A DNA stretch of 64,000 nt from assembly GCA_003956705.1 (NCBI GenBank), contig QZCP01000163.1:1-64000 (forward strand), written 5' to 3'. This stretch comes from Brevipalpus yothersi (lineage: Eukaryota > Arthropoda > Arachnida > Trombidiformes > Tenuipalpidae). Shown one piece after another: positions 22,430-33,200 of the stretch. Within the stretch, counting starts at the first letter, position 1. Each line of letters starts with the position of its first letter. The notes under the pieces are model-generated. The model saw only the letters and a list, made by a program, of their open reading frames with translations, made no database searches and was not told the DNA's origin. Made by a program: the position numbers and the translations under genes.

Positions 22430-22716
22430 AAGTTGGTAGAGCCCATCATACGATGGGCCAGCTAGATCAGAGTAAATTTGGAGATGTGTTCAGGCTGAGG
22501 CGCTCACAGCTCGCTTCGCTCGCTGTTCGCTACTTACTGGCCAGTAAAAAGCGCGTTTCATACGCTAATACTTTTTAGGTCTCTGGCGTTAGAAGAAAAT
22601 GCAAGAGAAAGAGAAAAAGAAAAAGAAAGAGAAAAAGAAAAAGAAAAAGACCTCGCTACGCTCAATTGACTTTTTATTGGTTTGCTGCGTTAATAGTAAA
22701 GAAAATTGAGGGAAAA
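22430..22716. mobile_element. small insertion in the type III pseudogene
   Basis: The intact relative reads CTTTACTCTTGAATAGGAG at 58911-58929, while here CTTTACTCTTGA is followed by about 285 foreign bases before AATAATTGAGTCAAGTCAAG resumes the shared sequence. The insert holds a palindrome GCCCATCATACGATGGGC (about 22442-22459), a purine run of AAAAAG and AAAGAG units (about 22600-22650), and no reading frame of note. Borders are good to within about 10 bases. Class unknown; a small non-autonomous element is plausible. Confidence 0.5.
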
Positions 22717-23042
22717 TAATTGAGTCAAGTCAAGTATGAAGGCTGAGAAGTTTCTTTAAATTCAAAAAGAGATGTTCAGCTACTCTCCTGGAATTCTTCG
22801 ATACTAATAGAGGAAATGATAAAGATCTGCACAGAAAATTTTTTTTTGTAATCAATCGTCCTAGAGGAAACTAGAAAACGTTTCACAGTAAAATTAACTT
22901 ACTCAATTTTGGAAGATCTCTTCACCACTTAATTTTAGTTTGGGTTTAACCTTAACTTTCCTCTTGATAGCTAATCGAGGTGCTGTGAAATTGGCTAATT
23001 CATCGATATATTTCGCTGAGAAAATCGCTTCTTGCGACCCAT

Positions 23043-23869
23043 TTGAGAAAAATTTTTTCTATTGAAGAACAAAGTAACAGTATGAGACAATGCGAAATAG
23101 TTGATATAAGATTAAAAATGAGAATTGATATGACAAATATTGATAAAAAACCATGCAAATTGAATTAAAGAACACAGTTTAACAAAAACGACTGAAGACA
23201 CATGATGAGAATGAAAAGAGCCAAATTTAAGGCCAAAAATTATGCAGAACAGCTGAGAGCGATCGTGGCTTCAGATCTTATCAAGTAGACTCCACTCGAG
23301 GAGTAAAAATTATCTGCGATTTAATTCAAGGTACAAAAAGCTTTTCTTGTCGAAAACTCTTTCGACCTGAATAAGAGACACTCTAGGAAAGTACAAAGAA
23401 ACGATGTAGAGCTATATTTAGGAGCATAGATTCAGAAAAAATGCTCAAGAATTGATTCCCAAAATTCCTCAATTTCGATACTTGAGTAACATTGAATCAT
23501 ATTCAAGCAAAGAAAAAAAGGAATCCAAGTTCAAACTCATTCAACTTGTTCAGAAATGAGAAGATTTGCAAGCAATCTCTCAAATAAAATGATGAAATAT
23601 CATGAAAAACAGGATGTAGTTGGACAGGTCGATGGAGGAATAAAATGCTACATTCAATTAGAATAAGCACACTCTTTTAGAATGAATGTGCAAGAAGATA
23701 AAATCAGTTCTCAAGAAATGTGGCGTATTGATCAAAATTAAGGTGACGAATACAAGTGAGTGCGATCTAAAAATGATGTTTTTGGATTGTTACTATTCGA
23801 TGAACTGAAATAATTGAAGTAAATATTAACAGATCCATCATTTGATCCATTTTTTTCCCTATCCTGGCA
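23043..23869. other. intergenic, shared with 59256-60088
   Basis: No gene is seen. The stretch aligns by eye with the region between the type III and type IV genes of the second trio (CTCAAATTTAGGAACAAAGTAACAG-like start, GATTGTGGCTTCAGATCTTA, and the lead-in to the type IV stop). Confidence 0.55.
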
Positions 23870-25364
23870 CTAAAAATGGATCAAATTGACATGAAGAAGC
23901 TCCTCGACGGAACTAGTATCATAACGATTTTCACCTTTATCTCTTTTTTCAACATAATCAAATATGTAGCTATGATTGTAATTCATTATGATTCTGAAAA
24001 ATTCAATCTTTGGAAACGTGTCTGTAATAAGAACGAAACAATGCCTATTCATTTCTTGGTACACTCGATTGGGATCCGTTTGGATACAACATGCTTGTTC
24101 AAAGAAAAAACCAAGTACTCTACAATCATCAGTAGGGAAGTTTTGGTTCTCGAGATCCTTCTTGAAATCATTGACTCTACGTGCAACACCTTGTGGATTA
24201 AAATCTGGTTTTTTGACTTTAAGTGTAGCAGATATGATATCTTTCCTAGCGAAAGCAATACTGATAGCATTTGATCGTCGAAGACCTTGGAATCTTGAGT
24301 TATTATAATAGAAGGCTGGGTGGCACACCATCCCACCAGATATAGTGAATGAAGAGCTAGACTTAAGTAGTTTGAAAACTGCTGCATATTTATCGATATA
24401 GCGAGTATGTTTTTCATTGCTCAAAATGATCAATGATTTGATTGGAAATTCAGGATCATCCCTTATTGGCCTCGGCTTCTTGACGCGTGACCAGTCAGTT
24501 ACAATTACTTTGTAATCAGATAGGTAATTCAAGTGAAAACCTTCGATGAATCTGACATGTGGCTCAGAATCAAGGGGTAAAGACTCGAATAGTCCAGGAG
24601 TGTTAAGATGTTTATCGAATGCTCTCTGGATGGCCATCTCAGAATCATCAGTTGTTGTCAGAAATAATTTGTCACATTGATAGATGATCACAGTTGGGTG
24701 ATTTGGTGATATTGATTTTTTTGGTGATATTGATTCGATCAAATCACTGCAATCGTTCATTTTATCATAATCATAGGTTATCAAAGAGAAGCTAGGAATA
24801 CCCCTCATATCTTTCGTGAAAAAGTCTTTCAAATATTTGTTCGGATCAGCTTCTTGGAATATCTGAAAAGTCCGTGCTTTCCAAAAGAAACAATATTCCC
24901 AACTAGTTATTTCCCGGATAGAAGGAATCATCCAGAATGACTTTTCGAGTCTCTTCTTTCTGTCAAGAGAAGATGCAGGGCAAACTCGAATGAGATAAAA
25001 ATGAAAGAGAGAAACTCACCGGAGAGCATCAAATTTGGCTTCCAAATCTTTTTATTTCAGGCAAAAGCTATCGATTAATGGACATTTATTCAGTAAACGA
25101 GTAGCTTCGTCATGCCACCAACTGAATGCTTGGCCAAAATGATAGATATCAATAGGTGATAAATAACTAAGCACATTTCGAATGATTGGAGGTTGCATCA
25201 GGGCAAAATTTGCTGCTAAACACTGAAAACGAAGAAAATTATTAATAGTTCAAATCTCAGCTCAAAGTTTAACAACGTGTCAGCAAGAATTAAAACGCTC
25301 TTACCCCTCCTTTAGTAGCCGATTTTTGGGCTATCCGTTGTGAGAATCTTCTCTTGCGATCCAT
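23870..25364 (-). pseudogene. FBXO22-like type IV gene with a nonsense codon after the F-box
   Basis: Exons are 25305-25364, 25020-25222 and 23870-24959, with good GT-AG borders. Exon 1 is MDRKRRFSQRIAQKSATKGG. The F-box exon reads MQPPIIRNVLSYLSPIDIYH with CPLIDSFCLK, then TAA at 25052-25054 where relatives have TAT or TCT (CYLEYKD, CYLKSKD). Exon 3 is fully open for more than 360 codons: WEYCFFWKARTF, MRGIPSFSLITYD, HPTVIIYQ, GFHLNYLSDYKVIVTDWS, PIRDDPEFPIKSLIILSN, AISIAFARKDIISA, DCRVLGFFFEQ and HVNLIHF. The full protein cannot be made as written. A 353-residue FIST-only product from the ATG at 24931 remains possible. The upstream box GAGCGGGAAA is kept at 25527-25536. It is either an early pseudogene or an F-box-less variant. 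Confidence 0.7.
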
Positions 25365-25502
25365 TTAAATTATTAAAAAGGTATAAAATTGGCCATACTA
25401 TAGGCTCATGAGATTTTTGGAAAGAACTTGAAAATTATCGTAAGTGTGATAAAATACAAGAATGAGTACCGTCAAGTCATCATCGAATCATCGAGCACAA
25501 GT

Positions 25503-25536
25503 TCGACTCATCAAGCGATGTTTTCAGAGCGGGAAA
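25503..25536 (-). promoter_or_regulatory. partial upstream box of the type IV gene
   Basis: TCGACTCATCAAGCGATG followed by CAGAGCGGGAAA keeps the second half of the family box, including the E2F-like GCGGGAAA. The GCGGAAGTGGCG half is diverged. Confidence 0.35.
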
Positions 25537-25699
25537 ACTTGAACGGCTTTGGTGGTGAGTATAACGGTTCGATGTTTCGGATATGCATGAGAATAATATA
25601 TCATGATCGTCACTAAAATAAAACTCATTAGAAAAAGCGCTTTAAGTGGAGCCCTTTTTACATTGATCTTCATTGAAATTTTTGCAGTTTTTTTAATTA

Positions 25700-25954
25700 G
25701 GTAAGAATCAGGTGCTAGTCGTAAGAATGCGGGAAATTGGGTTCTATCGAGAATAGTTTATTTCATCGTGAGCGTTAAATAGAGACAAATTCAATTCTTG
25801 TCCGTAAATGAAAATTTATTTGTTACATCGATGAGAGGAAGAGAAGCAGTGATACAAATGTGTATCAATGTATTGATGCCTTGAGATTTCGCTCGCATCA
25901 TCTGAAGTTGCACATGGTATTGTCGAGAATGATCAGAGCAGATACTAAATCCGA
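25700..25954. repeat. type I 3'-flank repeat, orphan copy
   Basis: AATAGTTTATTTCATCGTGAG, TTATTTGTTACATCGATGAG and GCACATGGTATTGTCGAGAA occur in the same order as downstream of type I genes. The copy is attached to only a gene fragment (25955-26072). Confidence 0.65.
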
Positions 25955-26072
25955 ATCAGATGAATACGTAGTGGGTAATGAAAATTTCCAAACTTTCTAT
26001 GCAATGAGTCATAGCTCATCCCTGATTCGATTCTCATGAATTTCACCGAGGGGAAAAGCCTAGATATTGATG
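25955..26072 (-). pseudogene. type I FBXO22-like 3'-end remnant
   Basis: The last 35-40 codons of a type I exon 3 are recognisable on the minus strand, with the LFP-SVKF-like segment coded near 26035-26065. The sequence then breaks off at ATATTGATGCGTAATG into distal upstream-type DNA. It is a truncated copy left by a deletion. Confidence 0.55.
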
Positions 26073-26837
26073 CGTAATGTAACGAAAGTTTCATGATAAT
26101 AACGTATCAGGATGAAAAAACTATCTAGTTTCAAATGAAGAAAGTTTTTCTCTTGCTTACTCTCTGGACGTAGCGATATTTTTCAACAGCTAGCATGCAT
26201 TATTTTTTTTACATACATGTATTCCAAACAAAGCATACACATTAGAAATTGCAGGCTATGATCATTGCAATTACTGATTTTTTCCTAGACAAATTTCTTA
26301 ATTGTACTTAGTAATACACCGGGCAAATTTCTATGATTGGTTAGATGGCAGAATAATAAAAATGCGATTTTAATCTTACGTCTTCGAAGCTACTGCCTAC
26401 TAATAAAAAGGCCAGAATATCTATTAAAATTAATGGGAATATACAGAGATATTTGCACATAAAAAGATCGTTTCTCATAAACACAGTGAATGGTGGAGCC
26501 CTGAGATCATTTTCACTTTTCAATATCAAGGAAAGGATCAGTTGGAAGTATTTTGTTGCTCATAAAACTAATGTTAAAAAACCCTTATAATGAATATATT
26601 GAATTGTATTGTGTAGAGAGACGAAAACAAGAGTATGTATGTTGGGTGATGAGCTTTAAAAATTATGAAGTTTCTATCAACCGTCCAGTTTCGAAGGCTA
26701 AGACTGGAGATATCCAACACAAATAGTACTGTTTCATCCTCTTAGCACTGTTTTATATTCTAGATTTCCTTTTATTGATAAGATGAGATGTTAAGTAATC
26801 ATATTGCTCATTAGGTGAAGAGAATCATTCGTGAATC
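26073..26837. other. intergenic, no gene seen
   Basis: Distal upstream-type sequence (26085-26330, like 5300-5560) and a type III 3' flank (26560-26837). The latter recurs before the type III copy at 47853 (GGGTGATGAGCTT-like stretch, GAAGTTTCTATCAACC). Confidence 0.5.
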
Positions 26838-28524
26838 TTAAATTCGGATCAGATGTATGCGTATTATTTGCGTACCGATCCCTATTTGTCGTAACTTTAC
26901 TCTGACAAACTTGACTTGTGGAAACATTTCTGAGACAATTTCGGAAAAGCGAGCAAGACCATCATGCCATCCTCTAGAGTGTTCAAAAATGAAGCCCAAA
27001 ACTCTACCATCATCAACAGGAAAATCTGGCATTGTTTCTGCTTCCAGGTTTTGGTAGATATTTTCATCAAAATCTTTTTTGGGTACAGCTTGAAAGTTGA
27101 AGCTCACATCGATTGTGGCTGACTTGACTTCTGTTCCACAAAACGAAATGCTTAATGCTCTTGTCGATGTGAATTCACTCTCATTTTCGTTGTAATAGAA
27201 TATTTCAGAATCCATATGACGGGCCAACAGTCCACCAGAAGCTTCAAGAGAACCTTTTTCTATCAGATGTCTCATTCTTGCGGGTCCAAGTATACGGATA
27301 CCTGTTCCAATAAAGTAGATGAAAGCTTTGATTGGATATTGAGGATCATCCAATTTTGGTTTTTTGCACTTGGGATCAGACCAATCGGTAACAATCACTT
27401 TATGGTCTGATACGTTTTGATTTATGTTGATGGCTTCGAAAAAATTAGATGCACTTCGGTTCTTCTTCTCGTGTTCCAATGATTCGAACAGACCACGTGC
27501 ACCAACAACTTCGCTCAAAGTTTGGAAGATTTTCGATTCCTTCTTATGAGTAATTCTGAGAGCCGTTTGCTGAAGAACTACTGTAGGACACTTTGGTGAG
27601 AGAATGTTCCTGATATCATTGAAGCGAGGATCCAGACGGATAAAAGTAACACTTGGGGTGTATTTCATGTTCTTGTCGAAAAAATCTCTGAGATTTTCAT
27701 CCAGATCGGGTTTTATGAATGGAACAGTATCTTCACCTTTGTAAAAAAACCACCATGGACACTTGAAGGCGCTGAAAAATGAGTCCTCAGGCTCATTCGT
27801 TGTTTGAAAATTCTGACTCTCTAATTCACTGAATACTTTTTCTTTTAGCTGCGAGTGTTTCTTACTTTCACTTGAACTATGAAACAAAAGGGATTACTTC
27901 TATCAATTGGATAAGCAATCTCAAGTTTCACTTACCGAAGATGATCAAGCTCACAGGCCATATCTTTTGCAACAACTGAGCAATCATCGATAGCAAATTC
28001 CAAGAATCGAGCAGCTTCTTCTTGCCAAACTCTACAAACACGACTACATTCTTGAAGATCAAACCATCTGAGATGCTTGAAAATTTCACTTATGATATGG
28101 GGCATATACCATAAGTTATTTATCATGGCCTTTGGAGGAGGAAAAAAAATTAAACCAAATTAGTAATGTCTCCCCCATCATAAAGATTTAGAAATTAATT
28201 TGCTGCTGCTATGAAATTATCATATCGTTCATCAGTCATTATCCGAATATCGATCAGATTTTCTGTTTATAAATCGTTTAGGTACATCTCAGAGTGACCA
28301 GAACAGTAGTCATCACAAAATCTTCCTTTTGATTACAGATTATCAGCAGAAAGCAAATGTTCAACAAAAACTAGCGAAGACTGTTATGAACTTACCGAGT
28401 TCTTAGAGGCCACTCCATAACCGACCCCGAGTTTAGACTCCACTTTTCTCTTGAAAGCTGATTGAAGTGCTAGAAATTCAGCTTCGTCAGCATTTAGCTG
28501 AGAATTTCGTCGCTTACAGCTCAT
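26838..28524 (-). CDS. FBXO22-like F-box/FIST protein, type III
   Basis: Exons are 28396-28524, 27936-28129 and 26838-27876, giving 453 residues; intron 1 is longer here (266 bases). Exon 1 encodes 43 residues beginning MSCKRRNSQLNADEAEF. The F-box exon reads YMPHIISEIFKHLRWFDLQE with CSRVCRVWQEEAARFLEF and SVVAKDMACELDHLR. This subfamily looks closest to vertebrate FBXO22, in the C-VC-W core and in the VVA-EL segment (from memory of the family). Exon 3 has YTPSVTFIRLDPRFNDIRN, CPTVVLQQ, DHKVIVTDWSDPKCKKP, YPIKAFIYFIG, SLEASGGLLA, ALSISFCGTEVKSATI, FPVDDGRVLGFIFE, MFPQVKFVRV and IRIHLIRI. Intact. It is nearly identical in exon 3 to the broken copy at 47853-48759, so duplication was recent. 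Confidence 0.82.
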
Positions 28525-30037
28525 TAGTTGAGAATTTCTCGATTGGATAACAAAATACAAATTGGAAATGATGAGAGCTGGTTGAGTTAACAGGAAACAG
28601 AGTAATGAGAAGAAGTTATAAATCCAAACGATGCAAAGTATATCGATACTCACATTTGTTTATGCGTCACATCCTGTGAGAACGAGAAGAAATTTAAACT
28701 ATGACTGAAGAGAGATCATGCAATCCATATCGATGATTGGGCAATGTAACGGCTCATACCGATTGTGGCTCCGAAAATTGGAGTGAGAAGACCAAGCTTA
28801 ATGACTTGATGACTTAATGACTTATCAATAATGAGCGTATTTGTAACTAGGTTGCGAGACAATTTCTGGGCTGCAACGCTTGAAAATGGTGCGTTATATT
28901 TGGAGATATCAATTTTGAGAAAAAAGCTAAAAATGGTTTCATCGCATCATAAGATGTTTGGATCTTGATTTTTCGACAAATATTTTGGAAAAGAAGAGAT
29001 GAGATGGAAAGTCATGGGAGAAAGAAATCGAAGCTTACAATTTGTTTAGGCATCAGCTAATGTTTTTCTCGCTGAAAATCATTCAATTCCAATCATGTGA
29101 GAGCGGAAGAGGAAAGTACAATGAAAATCTCACTCAATAAATCAGCTCAAAGAGCCTCCTCCATATTGATTGATGATTGTGAGAGTCAAGACAAAGGCAA
29201 ACAACGAAGGGAAATTCTCCGAGTTTAGGTAAAAACAACCACAGTAATAGAGAAATAGAGGACTTGTGAAAGAGTTCTTTAGATTATCAGAACATGATTG
29301 TGAATAGAACGCATTTCGAACAAACGGAGAGAAGAGTCTGAAGGTGTTTAGCTGAGGAATATATGGGGCAAAGAGAGAGTAAAAGGTTGTGAAGGGAAAA
29401 AGTATCGTACTTTTTGTGAATTACAACCTATCGATAGGTGTATTTTGATAGATGAATAAAAAAGACGACCCAGAAATGACATCTTTGCTCAGTGATCTAA
29501 ATACTGAGTATGAATTGGATGTGTTTCCTTCCAAAAGAAAACAGAAGAGAGTGAATGGATTTTCCTCCAAGCTTGAGAAATGATTTTCCCTCAAAAACAT
29601 CTCGCACATGAAATGTGCAAAAATTAACATACTCATGATTGCTTCACACTATGATTAATTTGAAGACAGAAAAATTGTATCACTCTTAACCAAGATCCAG
29701 TGGCAAGACACAGAAGCCGAAATTGTTTGGGTATCAAGAAAGGACGTAATTTGTTTCAAAATATGTTCAAAAACTCAAAAAATTACCACAAAGAAAGAAG
29801 TTGAAGAATGTGTGAAGGTGAGCTTTATCGGTAATTGTTTTTTTTCATCGTATGCGTTGCAAAAGGATTTCAGGACAAAAATTCAATGTAGGTAAATGAG
29901 AATATATTTGTTCAACCAATGAGAGAGAAGAGATGGAGAGATACAAGTTTATATTAATATGTTAATGCCTCGAGATTTCTTCCGCATTGTATCAAGGTTG
30001 CAAATGATTACGAATGCAAATGCAATCAAAGCAAATA
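28525..30037. repeat. intergenic with repeats shared with 38100-38560 and 44760-45180
   Basis: No gene is seen. 28900-29290 (AAGTCATGGGAGAAAGAAAT, AATCATTCAATTCCAATCAT, GAGAGCGGAAGAGGAAAG) recurs at 38150-38525 and 44790-45170. 29281-29520 recurs at 13930-14160. 29525-30037 is the type I 3' flank leading to the next stop. Confidence 0.6.
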
Positions 30038-31464
30038 CTAAATTCGAATCAAGTGCAGACAAAGATAGTTAGATATTTCTCTATCAATTGAATCAAAATC
30101 AGCCACTGATAGGATTCTGATGAATTTTATGGAGGGAAAAAGCCTAGAGATTAGAGAGAAGGTGAGATCATTCATCTTTGTAAATCCTATTCCACAATCA
30201 AATCTCGTTTTTTGATAATAAAAACCGATACCTCTGCCATCATTAACAAAGAAATTTTCGCTATCAAGCCTCTTTTTAAAATCGCCAGCTTTTCTCTCAA
30301 TACCCTCTTGATTGAGATGACAATCACGGACAATAAGACGGGCAGACTTGATATCTTTTCCACAAAAAGCAACGCTTATTCCGTTCGATCTTCGAAAACC
30401 CTCGAATCTCGCGTCATGATATAAGTAATCGGGCGAATTCAACGTTGTACCAGATACCGTACAAGGAGAAGTGGAAAATGGAATAGTTTGCTTGATTTGC
30501 TGCCATATTGATTTAATAGCAGCTTTGCGTCTCTTCCCATTTATGGTAAAAAAATTATTAATCAAAATTAAGATTGATCTCACTGGGAAATCAGGATTGT
30601 CAGTGATTGGTCTTGGACTTTCAGGATCTGACCAGTCAGTGACGATGACTTTGTGATCAGAAGTGTATCGATTCAAGTGGAAACCTCCAATATACCTTCT
30701 ATAATGAGTATCTGTATATGGAAACGATTCAAATAGCTTCGGAGTATCGAAATGTTTATCAAGCTCTCTGTAGATCTGGAGTTTGGAATAATTGTCAACT
30801 TTCAGATCATAGCTAAATATTGCATCGTGATCGATGATCACTGTGGGATTTTCAGGTGATAGTGATGAGATTACCTCATCAAAACTACTGAAGCTCATGA
30901 AAGAAAAACTAGGAATGCATCTCATATCTTTGTGGAAGAAATCCTTCATATATTTCTTCACATCAGGATCCACTGACAGATGGAAACCACTGGCTCGCCA
31001 GAAGAACCAATTGTTGTTTAGAGACATTTTTTCAAAAGCTCGAGTATTCAAGATTTCGTGTCCCGTTTCTCTGTAAAAAAAAGATTTGATTCAGTATCGA
31101 ACAATCCCAAGAATGGAAAGAAACTGACCTGAGAAATTGCAATTCTTCACCCATATATTTACCATCCAAGTAACAATCATCAATAAGAGGACACTTTACG
31201 AGAAATTCAATAGCCTCACCCCATTTACCAAACGCTCGTCCAAAATTGTACACATCAATTGGCTTGAGATATTTGAAAACATTTTGAATGATGGGAGGTT
31301 GCTTCAATGCTATGTCCATGGCTGGATACTGGGAGAGACGAAAATATAATAAGACCGCATGTTGATGGGACAAAAAATTTGTGCAAAATTCAGAGCGCTC
31401 TTACCTTTTGTTTAGCTGATGATTCTTCAGCAATCCATTCTGATGATTCGCTTTCAGATTCCAT
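30038..31464 (-). CDS. FBXO22-like F-box/FIST protein, type I, with a transposon in its promoter
   Basis: Exons are 31405-31464, 31129-31328 and 30038-31070, giving 430 residues. Exon 1 is unusual: acidic and Ser/Glu-rich (MESESESSEWIAEESSAKQK) instead of Lys/Arg-rich. The F-box exon begins YPAMDIALKQPPIIQNVFKY. Exon 3 carries NWFFWRASGF, MRCIPSFSFMSF, NPTVIID, GFHLNRYTSDHKVIVTDWSD, ISVAFCGKDIKSA, FFVNDGRGIGFYYQ (Val to Gly within the otherwise invariant DGRVIGF), LFPSIKFIRI and LCLHLIRI. A Mutator-like element starts 188 bases upstream of the ATG and cuts the conserved upstream box. The coding frame is intact; expression may be altered (inference). Confidence 0.78.
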
Positions 31465-31608
31465 TCAAAGAATTCAAAGATTTGCTGAATTTATCATTCA
31501 ATCAATCAACAAAATTGGATGTTTTTTTCAGTTCGCAAAAAATATGAACAAATTCCAGAAACACTACCAAAACAAAGATGACGAAATACCAGATGATTGC
31601 AGTCAAAA

Positions 31609-31651
31609 ACGGAAGTGGCGCTCATTAAGTGATCTGCTTTCAGAGAGCGGG
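31609..31651 (-). promoter_or_regulatory. upstream box broken by transposon insertion
   Basis: The near half (CGGAAGTGGCGCTCATTAAG through TTTCAGAGAGCGGG) is preserved, but the following AAA of the GCGGGAAA core is replaced by the transposon end ACAGAAGGATC. The missing distal part (GAGAGCGGGAAAGAAATTCG) is found 4.1 kb away at 35768-35787. Confidence 0.6.
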
Positions 31652-31689
31652 ACAGAAGGATCTTTTCCAAACGGCTCCCTCCAATCAGA
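31652..31689 (+). repeat. left terminal inverted repeat of the MULE
   Basis: 38 bases beginning ACAGAAGGATCTTTTCC, identical to the reverse complement of 35730-35767. Confidence 0.92.
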
Positions 31690-31825
31690 GAAGAGCACAT
31701 GATCAAATGGCGCAAAAGTGAAACATGATGACTAATTGAGTTTTGATTGAAAATTGAGAAGTTTGTTATTAAATTGATTAATTATAATTGAATGATTAAA
31801 TTGACTAATTATAATTGAAGGTGAC

Positions 31826-31829
<4 letters not shown>

Positions 31830-31875
<46 letters not shown>

Positions 31876-31885
31876 GAGAAAGAAA
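31830..31885. repeat. (GA)n microsatellite inside the MULE
   Basis: A run of about 20 GA units, interrupted near 31862, lies in the subterminal region of the element. Confidence 0.9.
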
Positions 31886-32041
31886 AATCTTTTGACCGAA
31901 CGAATCAGTCAATTGTTTTGATCAATAGAGTGAACATTGATTTCTCCGTTTTTTGTTTTAAAAGCAAGATTTTGTTTTGATTTTCGTGGCTTTTGGTTAT
32001 TGTTCTTTGGGAAACTCACAATAAAATCATCTTTGGACACA

Positions 32042-33025
32042 ATGGTGGGTTTGTTTGGATGTTTTCTATGTGCCATTCAACTAATTTTTTGTCTCGATCT
32101 TTTTGTATTTCTTTGGTAGAGTTCAACCAGGAATCGAACTTCGAGCCAGAGGAATCCTCCCAGTGCATCAGTGGTTTCGAGTCGATCACGTATTTCGATT
32201 GACAGTGTTCAAAGTGAACCTGGAACTTCGGGAACCAATCCGGTAAGTGAAAATTATCATACCCGCAACCTACCCGCAAGCAACTGGATTGAAAGATCTT
32301 GTTTTCATTCTTCAAGGGGAGATTTGGCTCTGTCTTGAGGATCACTAGTTCAAGAGCTTCAGGGGGTCCAGAACCAAAAAACAAGAGGACTAAAGTGAGT
32401 AACTGTTGACGAGAGATCCAAATTGAATTTTGATAATCATCTTCATACTGATGAAAAAAACTTAAATTTCTCTCTTTACAGCAAACTTGCAAGAACATAG
32501 AAGGCCATTATCCAATCACTGAATTGGTACGTGAAGGTCCTGTTTATAATGAAGATGGAACTATCTGGGCAGAAAGAGGGGTTCTGGTTGAACATGAAAA
32601 GTTGGTGTATCGCTTGAAAGATGTAGATGCACCAGACCTCGAGCCCAAATCATATGTAAGTATTTCACTAAAGTTGTTTTCTCTTAATTCTCATTCAAAT
32701 TCCTCGATACTAGGGACCGATAAATGCACCAGGAAGCGGCGAAAAATATATGTTTGGCCATTCAGCTGCCGAAATTTTGGGTCCAGAAATGGCGGAAATT
32801 GAAGCACGTAGGCGAGCGAAGAATGGTGTGAACCCTGATGCTCAATGCCGATTTTGTCAAAGGTGGTTTACTCGTCGCCAGCAGCGTGATGACCATGAAA
32901 AGAATAGATGCCGTCATCCTGGAGCCCCTCATCATCAATGCGATGAAATTTGTCAATCAAGTGCTAAAGAATGCATTGGAGCTAAACCATGGCAGAAGGC
33001 CCCTGATAGGCGATTCACTCGCTAG
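32042..33025 (+). CDS. MULE accessory gene, zinc-binding protein of unknown role
   Basis: Five exons are proposed: 32042-32044 (ATG only), 32120-32242, 32317-32394, 32482-32655 and 32714-33025. All have GT-AG borders and the frame is kept throughout, giving 229 residues. The N-terminal part is Ser/Arg-rich (SSTRNRTSSQRNPP). The middle has EGHYPITELVREGPVYNEDG. The C-terminal part has CRFCQRWFTRRQQRDDHEKN followed by RCRHPG and HHQCDEICQ, a C-x2-C-x12-H-type zinc finger with further cysteines. The one-codon first exon is the least certain part. The gene ends 176 bases from the transposase stop and converges on it. Second genes in Mutator elements (such as mudrB in plants) are known, but I see no similarity to claim; function unknown. 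Confidence 0.6.
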
Positions 33026-33200
33026 TATGGTCAAAATAAACCATACCCGCAAGCTACCCGCAAGCTACTTTAAAGGGTTTTTTGAATATTAATAATGACT
33101 AATAATGACTACTACTAACCAAAAATGTTCTACTAACCTTACTAATAAGAATGATAAGCTCATTTCATGAATATTTATGATACTTTTAATAATAACAAAA

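Larger units (their letters stand above)
19300..23042 (-). pseudogene. FBXO22-like type III pseudogene, interrupted by two insertions
   Basis: This is the type III partner within the first trio, matched piece by piece to the intact gene at 57635-59255. The exon 3 C-terminal half lies at 19300-19734 (FTFIRLDHRFNDIRNIVSPK is readable), with an internal deletion joining SECRK to the NIYQALES segment and the final part missing. The exon 3 N-terminal part is at 21970-22195 and the F-box exon at about 22235-22432, with substitutions. Exon 1 is at 22913-23042 and has a frameshift after the SQRN codons leading to a stop. Insertions at 19735-21969 and about 22430-22716 split it. It is clearly non-functional. 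Confidence 0.8.

Noticed and set aside
31937..32202. Two overlapping plus-strand frames near the left end of the Mutator-like element
   Set aside because: Partly intron of the proposed accessory gene; neither keeps the frame across the splice sites.
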